From contig NZ_KB907307.1 in the NCBI RefSeq assembly GCF_000381925.1, positions 4,278,001-4,342,000 of the forward strand: a stretch of DNA of 64,000 nucleotides, in the 5' to 3' direction. This DNA comes from Nocardia sp. BMG111209 (GTDB lineage Bacteria; Actinomycetota; Actinomycetes; Mycobacteriales; Mycobacteriaceae). Made by a program: the position numbers and the translations under genes. Positions 35,658 through 43,675 of the stretch are shown here, one piece after another; positions within the stretch are counted from its first letter, which is position 1, and every line of letters begins with the position of its first letter. The notes beneath the pieces were generated by a model. It was given only the letters and a program-made list of their open reading frames with translations. It did no database searches and had not been told where the DNA came from.

Positions 35658-35707
35658 ATAGCGTACGGTCGTTCTCCATCTAACATTAGCGAACGATCGA
35701 ACGCTAT
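35658..35707. promoter_or_regulatory. Paired TetR-type operator between the divergent genes
   Basis: ATAGCGTACGGTCGTTC (35658-35674) and GAACGATCGAACGCTAT (35691-35707) are inverted copies matching at 15 of 17 positions. The right copy is itself part of a near-palindrome, TAGCGAACGATCGAACGCTA (35687-35706), which matches at 16 of 20 positions. The block covers the space between the two divergent starts and ends 9 bases before the TetR ATG, so autorepression and control of the DinB-like gene are likely. Confidence 0.6.
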
Positions 35708-35716
35708 AGTGGAGCC

Positions 35717-36313
35717 ATGTCACCCCGCCATTCCCTCGCCGAGGCCGCCCGCACCCGCGACCGGATCGTCGGATACGCCGTCGCGGAGGCGTCGCGGGTC
35801 GGGCTGGAGGGGCTGACCATCGGCACCCTGGCCGACGGGCTCGGCATGAGCAAGTCCGGGATCGTCGGCCCGTTCGGCTCCCGTGAGCAGTTGCAGATCG
35901 AGGCGCTCGACCGCGCGGGCGGAATCTTCCGGGCGGCGGTGATCGAACCGGTGGCGGGACTGCCGGCGGGTCCAGACCGGCTGGCCCGGCTGATCGACGC
36001 GTGGATCGGCTATCTCGCCGACTGTCCGTTCCCCGGCGGCTGTTTCGTCACCGCCGCCTCGACCGAATTCGACGGCCGGCCGGGACCGCTGCGGGATCAC
36101 CTGCGCACCGCGGTCACCACCTGGCGTTCCCGGCTGTCCGGCGAAATCGCCGCCGCCCGAGTCGAATCCGCGCACCGCTCGCCGGACGAGGCCGCGACCG
36201 TGCTCATCGGCATCTCGATGGCCGTCAACCAGGAGATCCAGCTGCTCGACGAGCCCGACGCGGCCGAACGCGGACGGGCCGCCATGCGGGCCGCCGTGGG
36301 CCTTCCGCAATAG
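35717..36313 (+). CDS. TetR/AcrR-family transcriptional regulator
   Basis: Repressor-type regulator of 198 aa. The N-terminal HTH is at about 14-58 (RDRIVGYAVAEASRVGLEGLTIGTLADGLGMSKSGIVGPFGSREQL), with IVGPFGS in place of the usual YYHFGS/LYRHFP. The C-terminal ligand domain contains DCPFPGGCFVTAASTEFDGRPGPLRDHL, typical of a TetR C-terminal subgroup whose members often regulate nearby small enzymes. Operator-like repeats lie directly upstream. Its effector is unknown. Confidence 0.9.
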   Translation: MSPRHSLAEAARTRDRIVGYAVAEASRVGLEGLTIGTLADGLGMSKSGIVGPFGSREQLQIEALDRAGGIFRAAVIEPVAGLPAGPDRLARLIDAWIGYLADCPFPGGCFVTAASTEFDGRPGPLRDHLRTAVTTWRSRLSGEIAAARVESAHRSPDEAATVLIGISMAVNQEIQLLDEPDAAERGRAAMRAAVGLPQ

Positions 36314-36351
36314 TTTGCGAAAAGCGTTTCAGCACAAAGGAATCGAGACTG

Positions 36352-36558
36352 TTACGGACTCGGTTGCGGCAGCACGCATTCCGACATCTTCGGGTGGATG
36401 CCGATGTAGTTCAACGGTCCCGCTACCACATTCAGCAGGACGGTCGCGAAATCCGCGCAGTTGTCGGACGGATGGGTCAGATATCCGCGCTGGAGCGCGG
36501 CGACGAGGCCGAGGATCAGCCAGACGAAGACGAACAACGAAAACCAACGGCTCACCAC
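36352..36558 (-). CDS. Small single-pass membrane protein
   Basis: Protein of 68 aa, unrecognised. One hydrophobic helix (WFSLFVFVWLILGLVAAL) at residues 5-22 is followed by a short outer domain with two cysteines (DNCADF, SECVLPQP) that could form a disulfide. The start is GTG 36558 or the adjacent GTG 36555, with AGGAG 6-10 bases upstream. The good ribosome-binding site and membrane-protein character support it. The similar size and Cys pair suggest a small exported or envelope protein. Confidence 0.6.
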   Translation of the reverse strand: MVSRWFSLFVFVWLILGLVAALQRGYLTHPSDNCADFATVLLNVVAGPLNYIGIHPKMSECVLPQPSP

Positions 36559-36698
36559 GGCAGCTCCTGTCTCCTACCGGAAACAGTACCGTACACGGCT
36601 GAACCTGTCGCGAAACACGTTGCGCCACAGCCATTCTGCAAACCCGCCGAGCCGGATTCCGTGATCCGCCGGTGGCCGGGATCGGCGCGGCCCGCCCG

Positions 36699-37307
36699 TC
36701 ACTCCGTCCGGCGCAGCCCACCCAGCAGCCGGAGCATCACGTCCGAACATTCCGCGCGGACCCGTTCCTTCTCGGCCGGGTCCGCCTCCGCGATCACCAG
36801 GCCCGCGCCACCGATCATCTCGTAGAACAACCGGATCGTGGTGGTCTCCGCCCGGCGCTCGAGATATCCGTTGTTCATCAACGCGAGTACGAACGCCTCG
36901 ACCAGGGCGTAGGAATGTTCGTGCTCGCATCGGCGCCAGCCCTCCCAGCCCAGCGCCAGCGGACCCTCCTGCCAGACCAGCTTGCCGTACACCGGATCGC
37001 ACGATTCGGTGAGGAATGCGTCGAGCGCGGCCGTCGCGGCCACCACCGGCTCCGGGAACTGTGCCGCCACCAGGGTCACGCGCTGCACCACCGCGGTACC
37101 CAGCCGATCCAGCACCGCCTCGAAAAGCGCCTTCTTACTTGCGAAATGGTGATAGACGGCACCACGGGTCAGCAGGCCGGCGGTCGCGATCTCGTCGAGC
37201 GAGGTACCGGCGAAACCCTTCTCGGCAAACAACCGGGTGGCCTCGTCGAGCAGTGCTTCCCGGGTGGCCTCGGAGTACAGCTCGCGACGACTCTTCACGT
37301 TCGACAC
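36699..37307 (-). CDS. TetR/AcrR-family transcriptional regulator
   Basis: Regulator of 202 aa. The HTH is canonical: LLDEATRLFAEKGFAGTSLDEIATAGLLTRGAVYHHFASKKALFEAVL (about 19-66). The ligand domain from about 75 ends RVRAECSDVMLRLLGGLRR. It starts with GTG at 37307; a second GTG three codons later (MKSRRELYS) is possible. No obvious target gene is adjacent on the same strand. A CATAC-TCCGC-GTATG palindrome 50 bases upstream may be its operator. Confidence 0.9.
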   Translation of the reverse strand: MSNVKSRRELYSEATREALLDEATRLFAEKGFAGTSLDEIATAGLLTRGAVYHHFASKKALFEAVLDRLGTAVVQRVTLVAAQFPEPVVAATAALDAFLTESCDPVYGKLVWQEGPLALGWEGWRRCEHEHSYALVEAFVLALMNNGYLERRAETTTIRLFYEMIGGAGLVIAEADPAEKERVRAECSDVMLRLLGGLRRTE

Positions 37308-37357
37308 GGGTCAAGCATACTCATCGGTCCAGCATTGACCTACGCAGAGTCATCTCA

Positions 37358-37372
37358 CATACTCCGCGTATG
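37358..37372. promoter_or_regulatory. Palindrome upstream of the second TetR gene
   Basis: CATACTCCGCGTATG has perfect 5-bp arms around TCCGC. It is further nested in GCAGAG (37344-37349) and CTCTGC (37375-37380). It could be the operator of the TetR gene that starts at 37307. Confidence 0.35.
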
Positions 37373-37510
37373 AGCTCTGCTTCGGACATGTCGCCGTCCG
37401 CGGATACGAGCAGGTGCGTCGACCGCGTCGACCCGCACGACAGCAGGGGGATCGCGCCGCGTATCCGCCCGACCCACCGGATGGTGCGACGGGCGGATGC
37501 GCCGGGGTGA

Positions 37511-38620
37511 TCAGCCGATGTTCGCGGACAGGTCCGGCACCATCCGGTTGACCTCACCCGCCCAGTTGTTCCACTCGTGGATTCCGGCGGCCGGGAAGTC
37601 GTAGGTGATGTTCGAGCCGCCCAGGGTGCCCATCCGCACCTGGAACGCGCGGGTGTTCACCAGCGCCAGCGCCTCCAGGCCCATACCGTTGACGGTGTTC
37701 AGGTTCGGGCCGTCACCGGCGGCGGGCAGGCCGCTGGCCGCGGACACCCACATTCGGGTGCCGTTGTGGATCAGCTGCGGTGCGAAGACGAACGGATCCA
37801 TGCGCAGCCACTTCTTGTCCCACGGCGGGGCCATCGAGTCGACGTTGTAGCCGCCGGCGTCGATCATCGCGGTCCGGATCGCATCCCGCATACCGGGTGC
37901 GGACAGGTTGAGGTAGCCGGAGAACGATCCGGCGTAGCTGAACTGGTCCGGGTGGTAGGCCGCCAGGGTCAGCGCGGCGCTGCCGCCCATGGACAGGCCG
38001 AAGATGCCGTTGCGGGCGGCGGCGAAGCCGAGCCGGTCCCGCAGCGCGTTGCGCAGGTCCTGGGTGAGGAAGGTCTCCCACTTGTAGGTGTAGGACTTGC
38101 CCGGTCCGGTGTTGGCCAGCACCTGCAGGCCGCCGGAGCCCGACGACGACCCCGAGGAGGAGCCGTTGCCCGAACCACCGGACGAGCCGCTGCCGGAGCC
38201 GGTGCCGAAGAAGCTGCTCGGCGCGTTCCAGTCGGTGTAGAAGCTGGACTGGCCGCCGATCGGCATGACGACGTTGATATTCGCGGCGGTCAGCGTGCGG
38301 GCGATCTCGGTGTTGATCTCCCAGCCGCTCAGGTCCTCGCGGGCCCGCATACCGTCGAGCGCGTAGACCACCCGGCTGGTGTTGCCGTCCGCGGCCCGGA
38401 AGATCCGGGACTTGATCGGACCCATGCTGGAGTCGACGTAGAAGTCGAATCCGTCCGGATCGAGGGCGGCCGCGGCGGTACCCGCGCCGATCAGGGCCGT
38501 GCCCGATCCGACCAGCGCCGTGGTCACCGGGACCAGCATCGCCAGCACCAGCGCGTATACCCAGGCTCGTACTCTCGGCAGCTTCCGCCGCCGAGTGGAG
38601 TCGAAATTCCCCATCTGCAT
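37511..38620 (-). CDS. Mycolyltransferase / esterase of the antigen 85 family with glycine-serine insertion
   Basis: Exported Ag85-type enzyme of 369 aa that transfers mycolic acids from trehalose monomycolate to arabinogalactan or another trehalose. A basic N-terminus and a hydrophobic signal (about 20-50) precede the mature protein. VVYALDGMRA, GWEINTEIA and NVVMPIGGQSSFYTDW match FbpA/B/C. The nucleophile is Ser210 in GLSMGG, the likely acid is Glu316 (MGLEALAL), and the base is His348 (GIHEWNNW). Residues 139-164 are an inserted Gly/Ser/Asn-only linker at the loop after FYTDWNAPSSFF. The gene is monocistronic. ATG at 38620; the later MGNFDSTRRR is an alternative start. Confidence 0.93.
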   Translation of the reverse strand: MQMGNFDSTRRRKLPRVRAWVYALVLAMLVPVTTALVGSGTALIGAGTAAAALDPDGFDFYVDSSMGPIKSRIFRAADGNTSRVVYALDGMRAREDLSGWEINTEIARTLTAANINVVMPIGGQSSFYTDWNAPSSFFGTGSGSGSSGGSGNGSSSGSSSGSGGLQVLANTGPGKSYTYKWETFLTQDLRNALRDRLGFAAARNGIFGLSMGGSAALTLAAYHPDQFSYAGSFSGYLNLSAPGMRDAIRTAMIDAGGYNVDSMAPPWDKKWLRMDPFVFAPQLIHNGTRMWVSAASGLPAAGDGPNLNTVNGMGLEALALVNTRAFQVRMGTLGGSNITYDFPAAGIHEWNNWAGEVNRMVPDLSANIG

Positions 38621-38908
38621 CCGTTCGTCGACCTTTCACTTCAACACGCCGCGGCTGACACTCCGGAGGCGGAAAAATCGACCCGTGCGGTGTGACGTTT
38701 GGACGCACCGGCGGACCGAGCCTCGACCGGCACTCTCTGGCAAGTATTCGGCAATCTAGCACCTTCCGTTACCTTTTTGTGACGCAGATCGCTACGTCGG
38801 CTACCAGCGCTTCGGCGAGTCGATGGGCATATGCCGCTCGGATCGGCACAATCGGCATCTAGCTCATAAGTAGCTGTGAACGTCCTACCGATGAAGAGGA
38901 GCGTGTGC

Positions 38909-39193
38909 ATGAAGGTGAAGTCGACGCTTGCCCGAACCGCCCTGGCCGGTGGAGTGGCGATGGCGGCGCTGGGGATGGGGGCGGGCATCGCCGTCGCCGA
39001 TCCGAACGCGGAGCAGTCGTCACCGAACCAGCAGCAGGACCAGCAGAGCCAGCAGGCTCAGCAGGGTCAGTCGCAGCAGCAGGGCCAGGCGCAGCCGGGT
39101 CAGCCGAGCCAGCAGGCACCGCAGTTGCAGCCGCAGGGTCAGCCGGGACACGGTTTCTCGCTGTTCGGTACCTGGATTCCGCTGCCTTTCTGA
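38909..39193 (+). CDS. Small secreted glutamine-rich protein
   Basis: Exported protein of 94 aa, unrecognised. The signal peptide MKVKSTLARTALAGGVAMAA (continuing to about residue 32) ends at AVA-DPN. The mature part is mostly Gln, Ser, Gly and Pro (QQQDQQSQQAQQGQ and similar) and closes with an aromatic tail, GFSLFGTWIPLPF. Such a polymer-like protein may be structural or wall-associated. ATG at 38909 is preferred to 38876 because AGAGGAG sits 7 bases upstream of it. The signal peptide resembles that of the protein at 48272. Confidence 0.75.
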   Translation: MKVKSTLARTALAGGVAMAALGMGAGIAVADPNAEQSSPNQQQDQQSQQAQQGQSQQQGQAQPGQPSQQAPQLQPQGQPGHGFSLFGTWIPLPF

Positions 39194-39208
39194 TTCTCGC
39201 CACAGCCA

Positions 39209-39243
39209 GAGGCCCGGCGCTTCCTCGCGGAGCGCCGGGCCTC
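39209..39243. terminator. Bidirectional hairpin between secreted protein and GT39 gene
   Basis: Perfect 13-bp stem GAGGCCCGGCGCT (39209-39221) and AGCGCCGGGCCTC (39231-39243), 9-base loop. It lies between the convergent stop codons at 39193 and 39257. Confidence 0.85.
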
Positions 39244-39256
39244 GTGTCGTCGGCCG

Positions 39257-41278
39257 TCAGGAGGCCGGCGCGGTCAGGTCGTAGACCGCGGTCCCGCCGA
39301 CCGTGGTCGCCGAGTAGTGCTGCTGCACCCACGCCGTGATCTGGGACGCCACTCCCGACCCACCGCCGGGGCCCATGCCGCCGCCCGCGACGAAGTAGTG
39401 GACGTCACCGTCGGCCACGTACTGCTGGAACTGTGCCAGCGTCGGCGAGGCGTCGCTGCCGGTGAAACCGCCGATCGCCATCACCGAGGCGCCGGTGTTC
39501 AGCTCCAGCCCCGCCGCGGACTGAGCGCTGATGGTGGCGGCCGCCCAGCGGAACCCGCCGGAATTCGTCAGCAACTGCTCGACGGCGGCGTTGTCGGTGC
39601 TGCCGCCGGGGCCACCGAAGCCGCCGCGACTCGCACCGGTGCCGGTCGAACCGTCGGCGGCGGCGTTGTCGGTGCCTGCGTTGTTCGAGCCCGGACCATT
39701 CGAGCTGCCACCGCCGGGTGCCGTGCCACCCCCCGGCGCACCCATTCCGCCGGGTCCGCCGAAGCCGTGGCCGGTGCTCGGTCCCGAGGAGGGCATCGAG
39801 CCGGTGTGCGCGGTCGCCACCGTCTCGATCGTGTAGGCGGTCGATCCCGCCAGCCCGAACAGCAGTCCGGCCGCGGCCACGATCACCGTCAACCGGCCCA
39901 GCTGATGCAGTCCCACGATGGTCACCGCGGCGACCACGATCGCGCCGATCAGCACGATCCAGCGCAGCGCCGGATACCAGTCCGGGGTGCGGTCCAGCAG
40001 CACCCAGTTCCAGATCCCGGTGGCCGCGAGCATCGCGCCCAGTACCACCCGCGCGCCGAGAGTCGCACGGCCACGCCACAATTCGGTCAGGCCGACACCC
40101 AGCACCGCGGCGATGGCCGGCGCCAGCGCGACCGTGTAGTAGGGGTGCATCGTGCCCTGCATGTAGCTGAACACCACCATGGTGACCATCAGCCAGCCGC
40201 CCCACAGCAGCAGCGCGGCCCGGGTGCGTCCGGTGCGCGGGTCGCGGCGGGTGAACCACAGCCCGGCCACCAGGCCGATCAGCGCCGCGGGCAGCAGCCA
40301 GGAGATCTCGGTACCGATCTGGTCGGCGAACAGGCGGGTCGGACCGGTGGCGCCGCCGAAACTGCCGCCACCACCGCCACCGCCGCCGTGATTGCCCGAT
40401 CCGCCGAACACCCGGCCGAGACCGTTGTAGTCCATCGCCAGTTCCCACAGGCTGTTGCTGGTGGAACCACCGATATAGGGCCGCGACGCGGACGGCCACA
40501 GTTCGACCAGCGCGACGAACCAGCCGGCGGACACCACCAGCGCGAGCACCGCACCCGCCAGGGCGAACACCCGCCGCCGCAGGCCGGTCGGCGCGGCGAG
40601 CAGGAACACCAGGCCGAAGGCGGGCAGCACCAGGAACGCCTGCATCATCTTCGCCAGAAATCCGAAGCCCAGCGCCACGCCGGTCAGCGCCAGCCAGCGG
40701 CCGCTGCCGGTCTCGGTGGCCCGCACGGTGCAGTACGCGGCGGCGCACAGCAGGAACACCAGCAGCGCATCCGGATTGTTGAACCGGAACATCAACGCCG
40801 CCACCGGAGTCAGCGCCAACAGGCTACCGGCCAGCAAGCCCGCGGCAGGTCCGTTCCAGCGGCGCACGGTCGCGTACACCAGCGCGACGGAGGTCACCCC
40901 CATCAGCGCCTCGGGCAGCAGCATGGCGAAGGAGCCGAATCCGAACAGCCTGCCCGACAGGCCCATCACCCACAGCGCCGCGGGCGGCTTGTCGACGGTG
41001 ATGGAGTCGCCGGCGTCCAGCGCACCGAACAGCAGCGCCTTCCAGCTCTTCGTCCCGGCCTGCACCGCGGCCGCGTAATAGTCGTTGCCCCAACCGTTTC
41101 GGGTGAGACCGACCAGATACAGCGTCGCGGTCGCGACCAGCAGGCCGAACAATCCGGGCCGTGCCCAGCGCGGCTGATCGGGTGGTCCGAAGAACCATCG
41201 GTGGCGCGGCCGGGTCGGTCGCGGGGGTGCCGGATCGGCGGGACGGGCCCGCCGCACGGGGGTTTCGATGAGCGTCAT
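39257..41278 (-). CDS. GT39/ArnT-type membrane glycosyltransferase with YkcB-like C-terminal domain
   Basis: GT-C glycosyltransferase of 673 aa that should transfer a sugar from a lipid-phosphate donor to an acceptor outside the membrane. About ten helices span residues 40-480. GWGNDYYAAAVQAG (Asp66) and DSITVDKPPAALWVMGL (Asp96) form the first outer loop with the catalytic acid. A Gly-rich loop is at about 295-312 and a second disordered Gly/Ser/Asn linker at about 495-575. The final outer domain (GGFRWAAATISAQSAAGLEL, HYFVAGGGMGPGG) resembles the C-terminal domain of putative mannosyltransferases YkcA/B. It is about 40% similar by eye to the gene at 41570. Donor and acceptor are unknown. 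Confidence 0.88.
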   Translation of the reverse strand: MTLIETPVRRARPADPAPPRPTRPRHRWFFGPPDQPRWARPGLFGLLVATATLYLVGLTRNGWGNDYYAAAVQAGTKSWKALLFGALDAGDSITVDKPPAALWVMGLSGRLFGFGSFAMLLPEALMGVTSVALVYATVRRWNGPAAGLLAGSLLALTPVAALMFRFNNPDALLVFLLCAAAYCTVRATETGSGRWLALTGVALGFGFLAKMMQAFLVLPAFGLVFLLAAPTGLRRRVFALAGAVLALVVSAGWFVALVELWPSASRPYIGGSTSNSLWELAMDYNGLGRVFGGSGNHGGGGGGGGSFGGATGPTRLFADQIGTEISWLLPAALIGLVAGLWFTRRDPRTGRTRAALLLWGGWLMVTMVVFSYMQGTMHPYYTVALAPAIAAVLGVGLTELWRGRATLGARVVLGAMLAATGIWNWVLLDRTPDWYPALRWIVLIGAIVVAAVTIVGLHQLGRLTVIVAAAGLLFGLAGSTAYTIETVATAHTGSMPSSGPSTGHGFGGPGGMGAPGGGTAPGGGSSNGPGSNNAGTDNAAADGSTGTGASRGGFGGPGGSTDNAAVEQLLTNSGGFRWAAATISAQSAAGLELNTGASVMAIGGFTGSDASPTLAQFQQYVADGDVHYFVAGGGMGPGGGSGVASQITAWVQQHYSATTVGGTAVYDLTAPAS

Positions 41279-41434
41279 ATCAGGTCCTCTCCTGCGTCCA
41301 CTCCATCGTCGGCCCGCCGGTTACGGCCGAGATTTGTCCGCGCCGAGAGTTCGCTGGGAACCAGCGCGACCTGGTGATTCGCGGTTTCACTCGCGCTTGG
41401 GCTATCGTTCTTTCTCGTTGCCGGAAGGCGACAT

Positions 41435-41507
41435 GCGGATGTAGCGCAGTTGGTAGCGCATCACCTTGCCAAGGTGAGGGTCGCGGGTTCGAATCCCGTC
41501 ATCCGCT
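41435..41507 (+). tRNA. tRNA-Gly (anticodon GCC)
   Basis: Acceptor stem GCGGATG pairs with CATCCGC, discriminator T. The D arm is GCGCAGTTGGTAGCGC. Anticodon stem CACC/GGTG encloses TTGCCAA, anticodon GCC. The T arm is GCGGG-TTCGAAT-CCCGT. CCA is not encoded. It lies between two GT39 genes of the opposite strand. Confidence 0.95.
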
Positions 41508-41519
41508 CGCACACACAGT

Positions 41520-41548
41520 GGCCCCGGAAGCATCGCGCTTCCGGGGCC
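41520..41548. terminator. Hairpin terminator after tRNA-Gly and the downstream GT39 gene
   Basis: Perfect 12-bp stem GGCCCCGGAAGC (41520-41531) and GCTTCCGGGGCC (41537-41548), 5-base loop, followed by a TTTT at 41554-41557. It probably ends both the tRNA transcript and the minus-strand regulator-kinase-GT39 transcript. Confidence 0.85.
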
Positions 41549-41569
41549 GCCGTATTTTCGTCCGGCCGG

Positions 41570-43606
41570 TCAGGACCCCGTGGTGAGGTCGTAGATCGTG
41601 ACGCCGTCGATCGTCTGCGCGGTGAAGTTGGCCTTCACCCAGGCGGCGATCTCCGTCGACTCGGTGCTGCCGCCGCTGTTCGCGCCGCGCATACCACCCA
41701 TCACCGATCCGTCGATGTAGTAGTGAATCCTGTGCTGCGCCACGTAGTTCCGGAACTGATCCAGGGTGGGGGCGGGATCGGTGGCGTTGTAACCGCCGAT
41801 CGCCATGACCGGATCACGGGTCGCCAGCTGATAGGTGGCGGCGTTGTTGGAGCCCGCCGTGGCCGCGACCCAGGTGTAGTCGCCCGCATTCGCTTCCAGC
41901 GCCGCGACCACCTGCGTGTTCGCCTTGTCGGATCCGAACATGCCGCCCATCGGCCCGCCCGGTCCACCGGGCCCGGTTGTGCCGTTGCTGGTCGCACCGA
42001 TGCCGGACGCACCCGGCGCACCACCGCCGGAATTCGGGCCGCCGGGTACACCCGGCGTACCACCGCCGGTGCGCGAACCACCGAAAGCCTTGCCGGAGTT
42101 GCCGTTCCGATTGCCGCCACCGGGCGGGCCGTGCCGGCCGCCGAAGCCGAAGCCACCCGGGCCCGCCGACGGGATCGGACCGCCGTGGGTCGTCGCCGCT
42201 GTCGCGATCGAGTAGGCCGCGGGGCCGGCCAGCGCCGCGCCGACGGCCAGCAGGACCGCGATCGCCGCCACCACCCGCGGCAGCCGTCCGGCGAACAGCA
42301 CCGCCACCGCCGCGGCGACTCCCGCGATGGTCACCACCGGCATCAGCCACGAATTCCATTGCGGGGTACGGCGCAGCAGGACGTCGGCCAGCACCACCGT
42401 CACCACCAGCGTGCCCGACAGTACGGCGGTCGCACGAATATCGTTGCGGCGCTGCCACATCAGGTACGCACCCACACCCACCGCGCCGCCGACGGCCGGT
42501 GCCAGCGCGACGGTGTAGTAGGGATGCAGAATTCCGTTGGCGTAGCTGAAGACCGCGCCGGTGACGAGCAGCCAGCCCAGCCACAGCACCAGCGCCGCCC
42601 GCGCGACGTCGGTGCGAGGCGCCTTGCGCAGCACCCACAGTCCGGCCACACCCAGGATCAGCGCCGCCGGGATCAGCCAGGCGATGTCGCCGCCCATCTC
42701 GTCACCGAACAGCCGGTCCCAGCCGACGTCGAAGTTCGTGTTGCCCAATCCGCCGGTCTCGTTGCCGGTGATGCGGCCGACGCCGTTGTAACCCAGCGCC
42801 AATTCGAGCACGCTGTTGTGCTGGGAGCCGCCGATATACGGCCGCGAGCTCGCGGGCCACAGCGCCACCAGCAGTAGATACCACCCCGCCGACACCACCA
42901 GCGCCGCCAGCGCGGTCGCCGAGCGCCACATCCGCTTACCCCAACCACCGTGTGCCGCAAGCAGATACGCGGCGGCGAAGGCCGGCAGCACCAGGAAGGC
43001 CTGCATCATCTTGGCGAGGAAGGCGAAGCCGACCGCCGCACCGGCCAGCGGTAACCACCATGCGGCGGCGTCCTTCTCGACCGCCCGCAGCACGCAGTAG
43101 GCCGCCACCGTGAGCATCAGCACCAGCAGCGAATCCGGATTGTCGTAGCGGAACATCAACGCCGACACGGGTGTCAGGGCCAGTATCGCGCCGGCGAGCA
43201 GCCCGGCGCCGTGCCCGCCGACCCGGCGCACCGCGGCGTACAGGACGGCCACCGCCGCGACGCCCTCCAGGGCCTGCGGCACCAGCAGACTCCACGCGTT
43301 GAAGCCGAACAGGCGCGCCGAGAGATCCATCACCCACAGCGCGCCGGGGGTCTTGTCCACGGTGATCGCGTCGGCCGCGTCACTGGAGCCGAACAGCATG
43401 GCCTTCCAGCTCGTCGACCCCGCCTGCACCGCCGCGGCGTAGAACTGGTTGGCCCAGCCGCCGGCGCCGAGGTCCCACAGATACAGCACCGCGGTAGCCA
43501 GGAGCAGCGCGGTCACCGAGAGCCGCCGCCACATCGCCGTCCGATCCCGCACCGGCCGCGGCGACCGGGCGGGCGGAGCCACAGGTTCCAATACAGTCGT
43601 CGTCAC
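41570..43606 (-). CDS. GT39/ArnT-type membrane glycosyltransferase, second copy
   Basis: Paralogue of the gene at 39257, 678 aa from GTG 43606 (upstream GTGs up to 43636 are in frame). The same outer loop is present: GGWANQFYAAAVQAGSTSWKAM and DAITVDKTPGALWVMDL. It has about ten helices, then a Gly/Pro-rich linker (GFGFGGRHGPPGGG onward) and the YkcB-like terminal domain (NAGDYTWVAATAGSNNAATYQL, HYYIDGSVMGGM). In the first copy the first-loop acid is GNDYY; here it reads NQFYAA, so that position is Gln and the conserved Asp is only in ITVDK. It lies 69 bases downstream of the histidine kinase stop and is probably in the same operon. Confidence 0.87.
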   Translation of the reverse strand: MTTTVLEPVAPPARSPRPVRDRTAMWRRLSVTALLLATAVLYLWDLGAGGWANQFYAAAVQAGSTSWKAMLFGSSDAADAITVDKTPGALWVMDLSARLFGFNAWSLLVPQALEGVAAVAVLYAAVRRVGGHGAGLLAGAILALTPVSALMFRYDNPDSLLVLMLTVAAYCVLRAVEKDAAAWWLPLAGAAVGFAFLAKMMQAFLVLPAFAAAYLLAAHGGWGKRMWRSATALAALVVSAGWYLLLVALWPASSRPYIGGSQHNSVLELALGYNGVGRITGNETGGLGNTNFDVGWDRLFGDEMGGDIAWLIPAALILGVAGLWVLRKAPRTDVARAALVLWLGWLLVTGAVFSYANGILHPYYTVALAPAVGGAVGVGAYLMWQRRNDIRATAVLSGTLVVTVVLADVLLRRTPQWNSWLMPVVTIAGVAAAVAVLFAGRLPRVVAAIAVLLAVGAALAGPAAYSIATAATTHGGPIPSAGPGGFGFGGRHGPPGGGNRNGNSGKAFGGSRTGGGTPGVPGGPNSGGGAPGASGIGATSNGTTGPGGPGGPMGGMFGSDKANTQVVAALEANAGDYTWVAATAGSNNAATYQLATRDPVMAIGGYNATDPAPTLDQFRNYVAQHRIHYYIDGSVMGGMRGANSGGSTESTEIAAWVKANFTAQTIDGVTIYDLTTGS

Positions 43607-43675
43607 ATCCACGATCCTGCGGACGATTCGTGCCACCGGGCTGCGCCGAAGCTGTGCGTTCCCTGTGAGCCCCGG

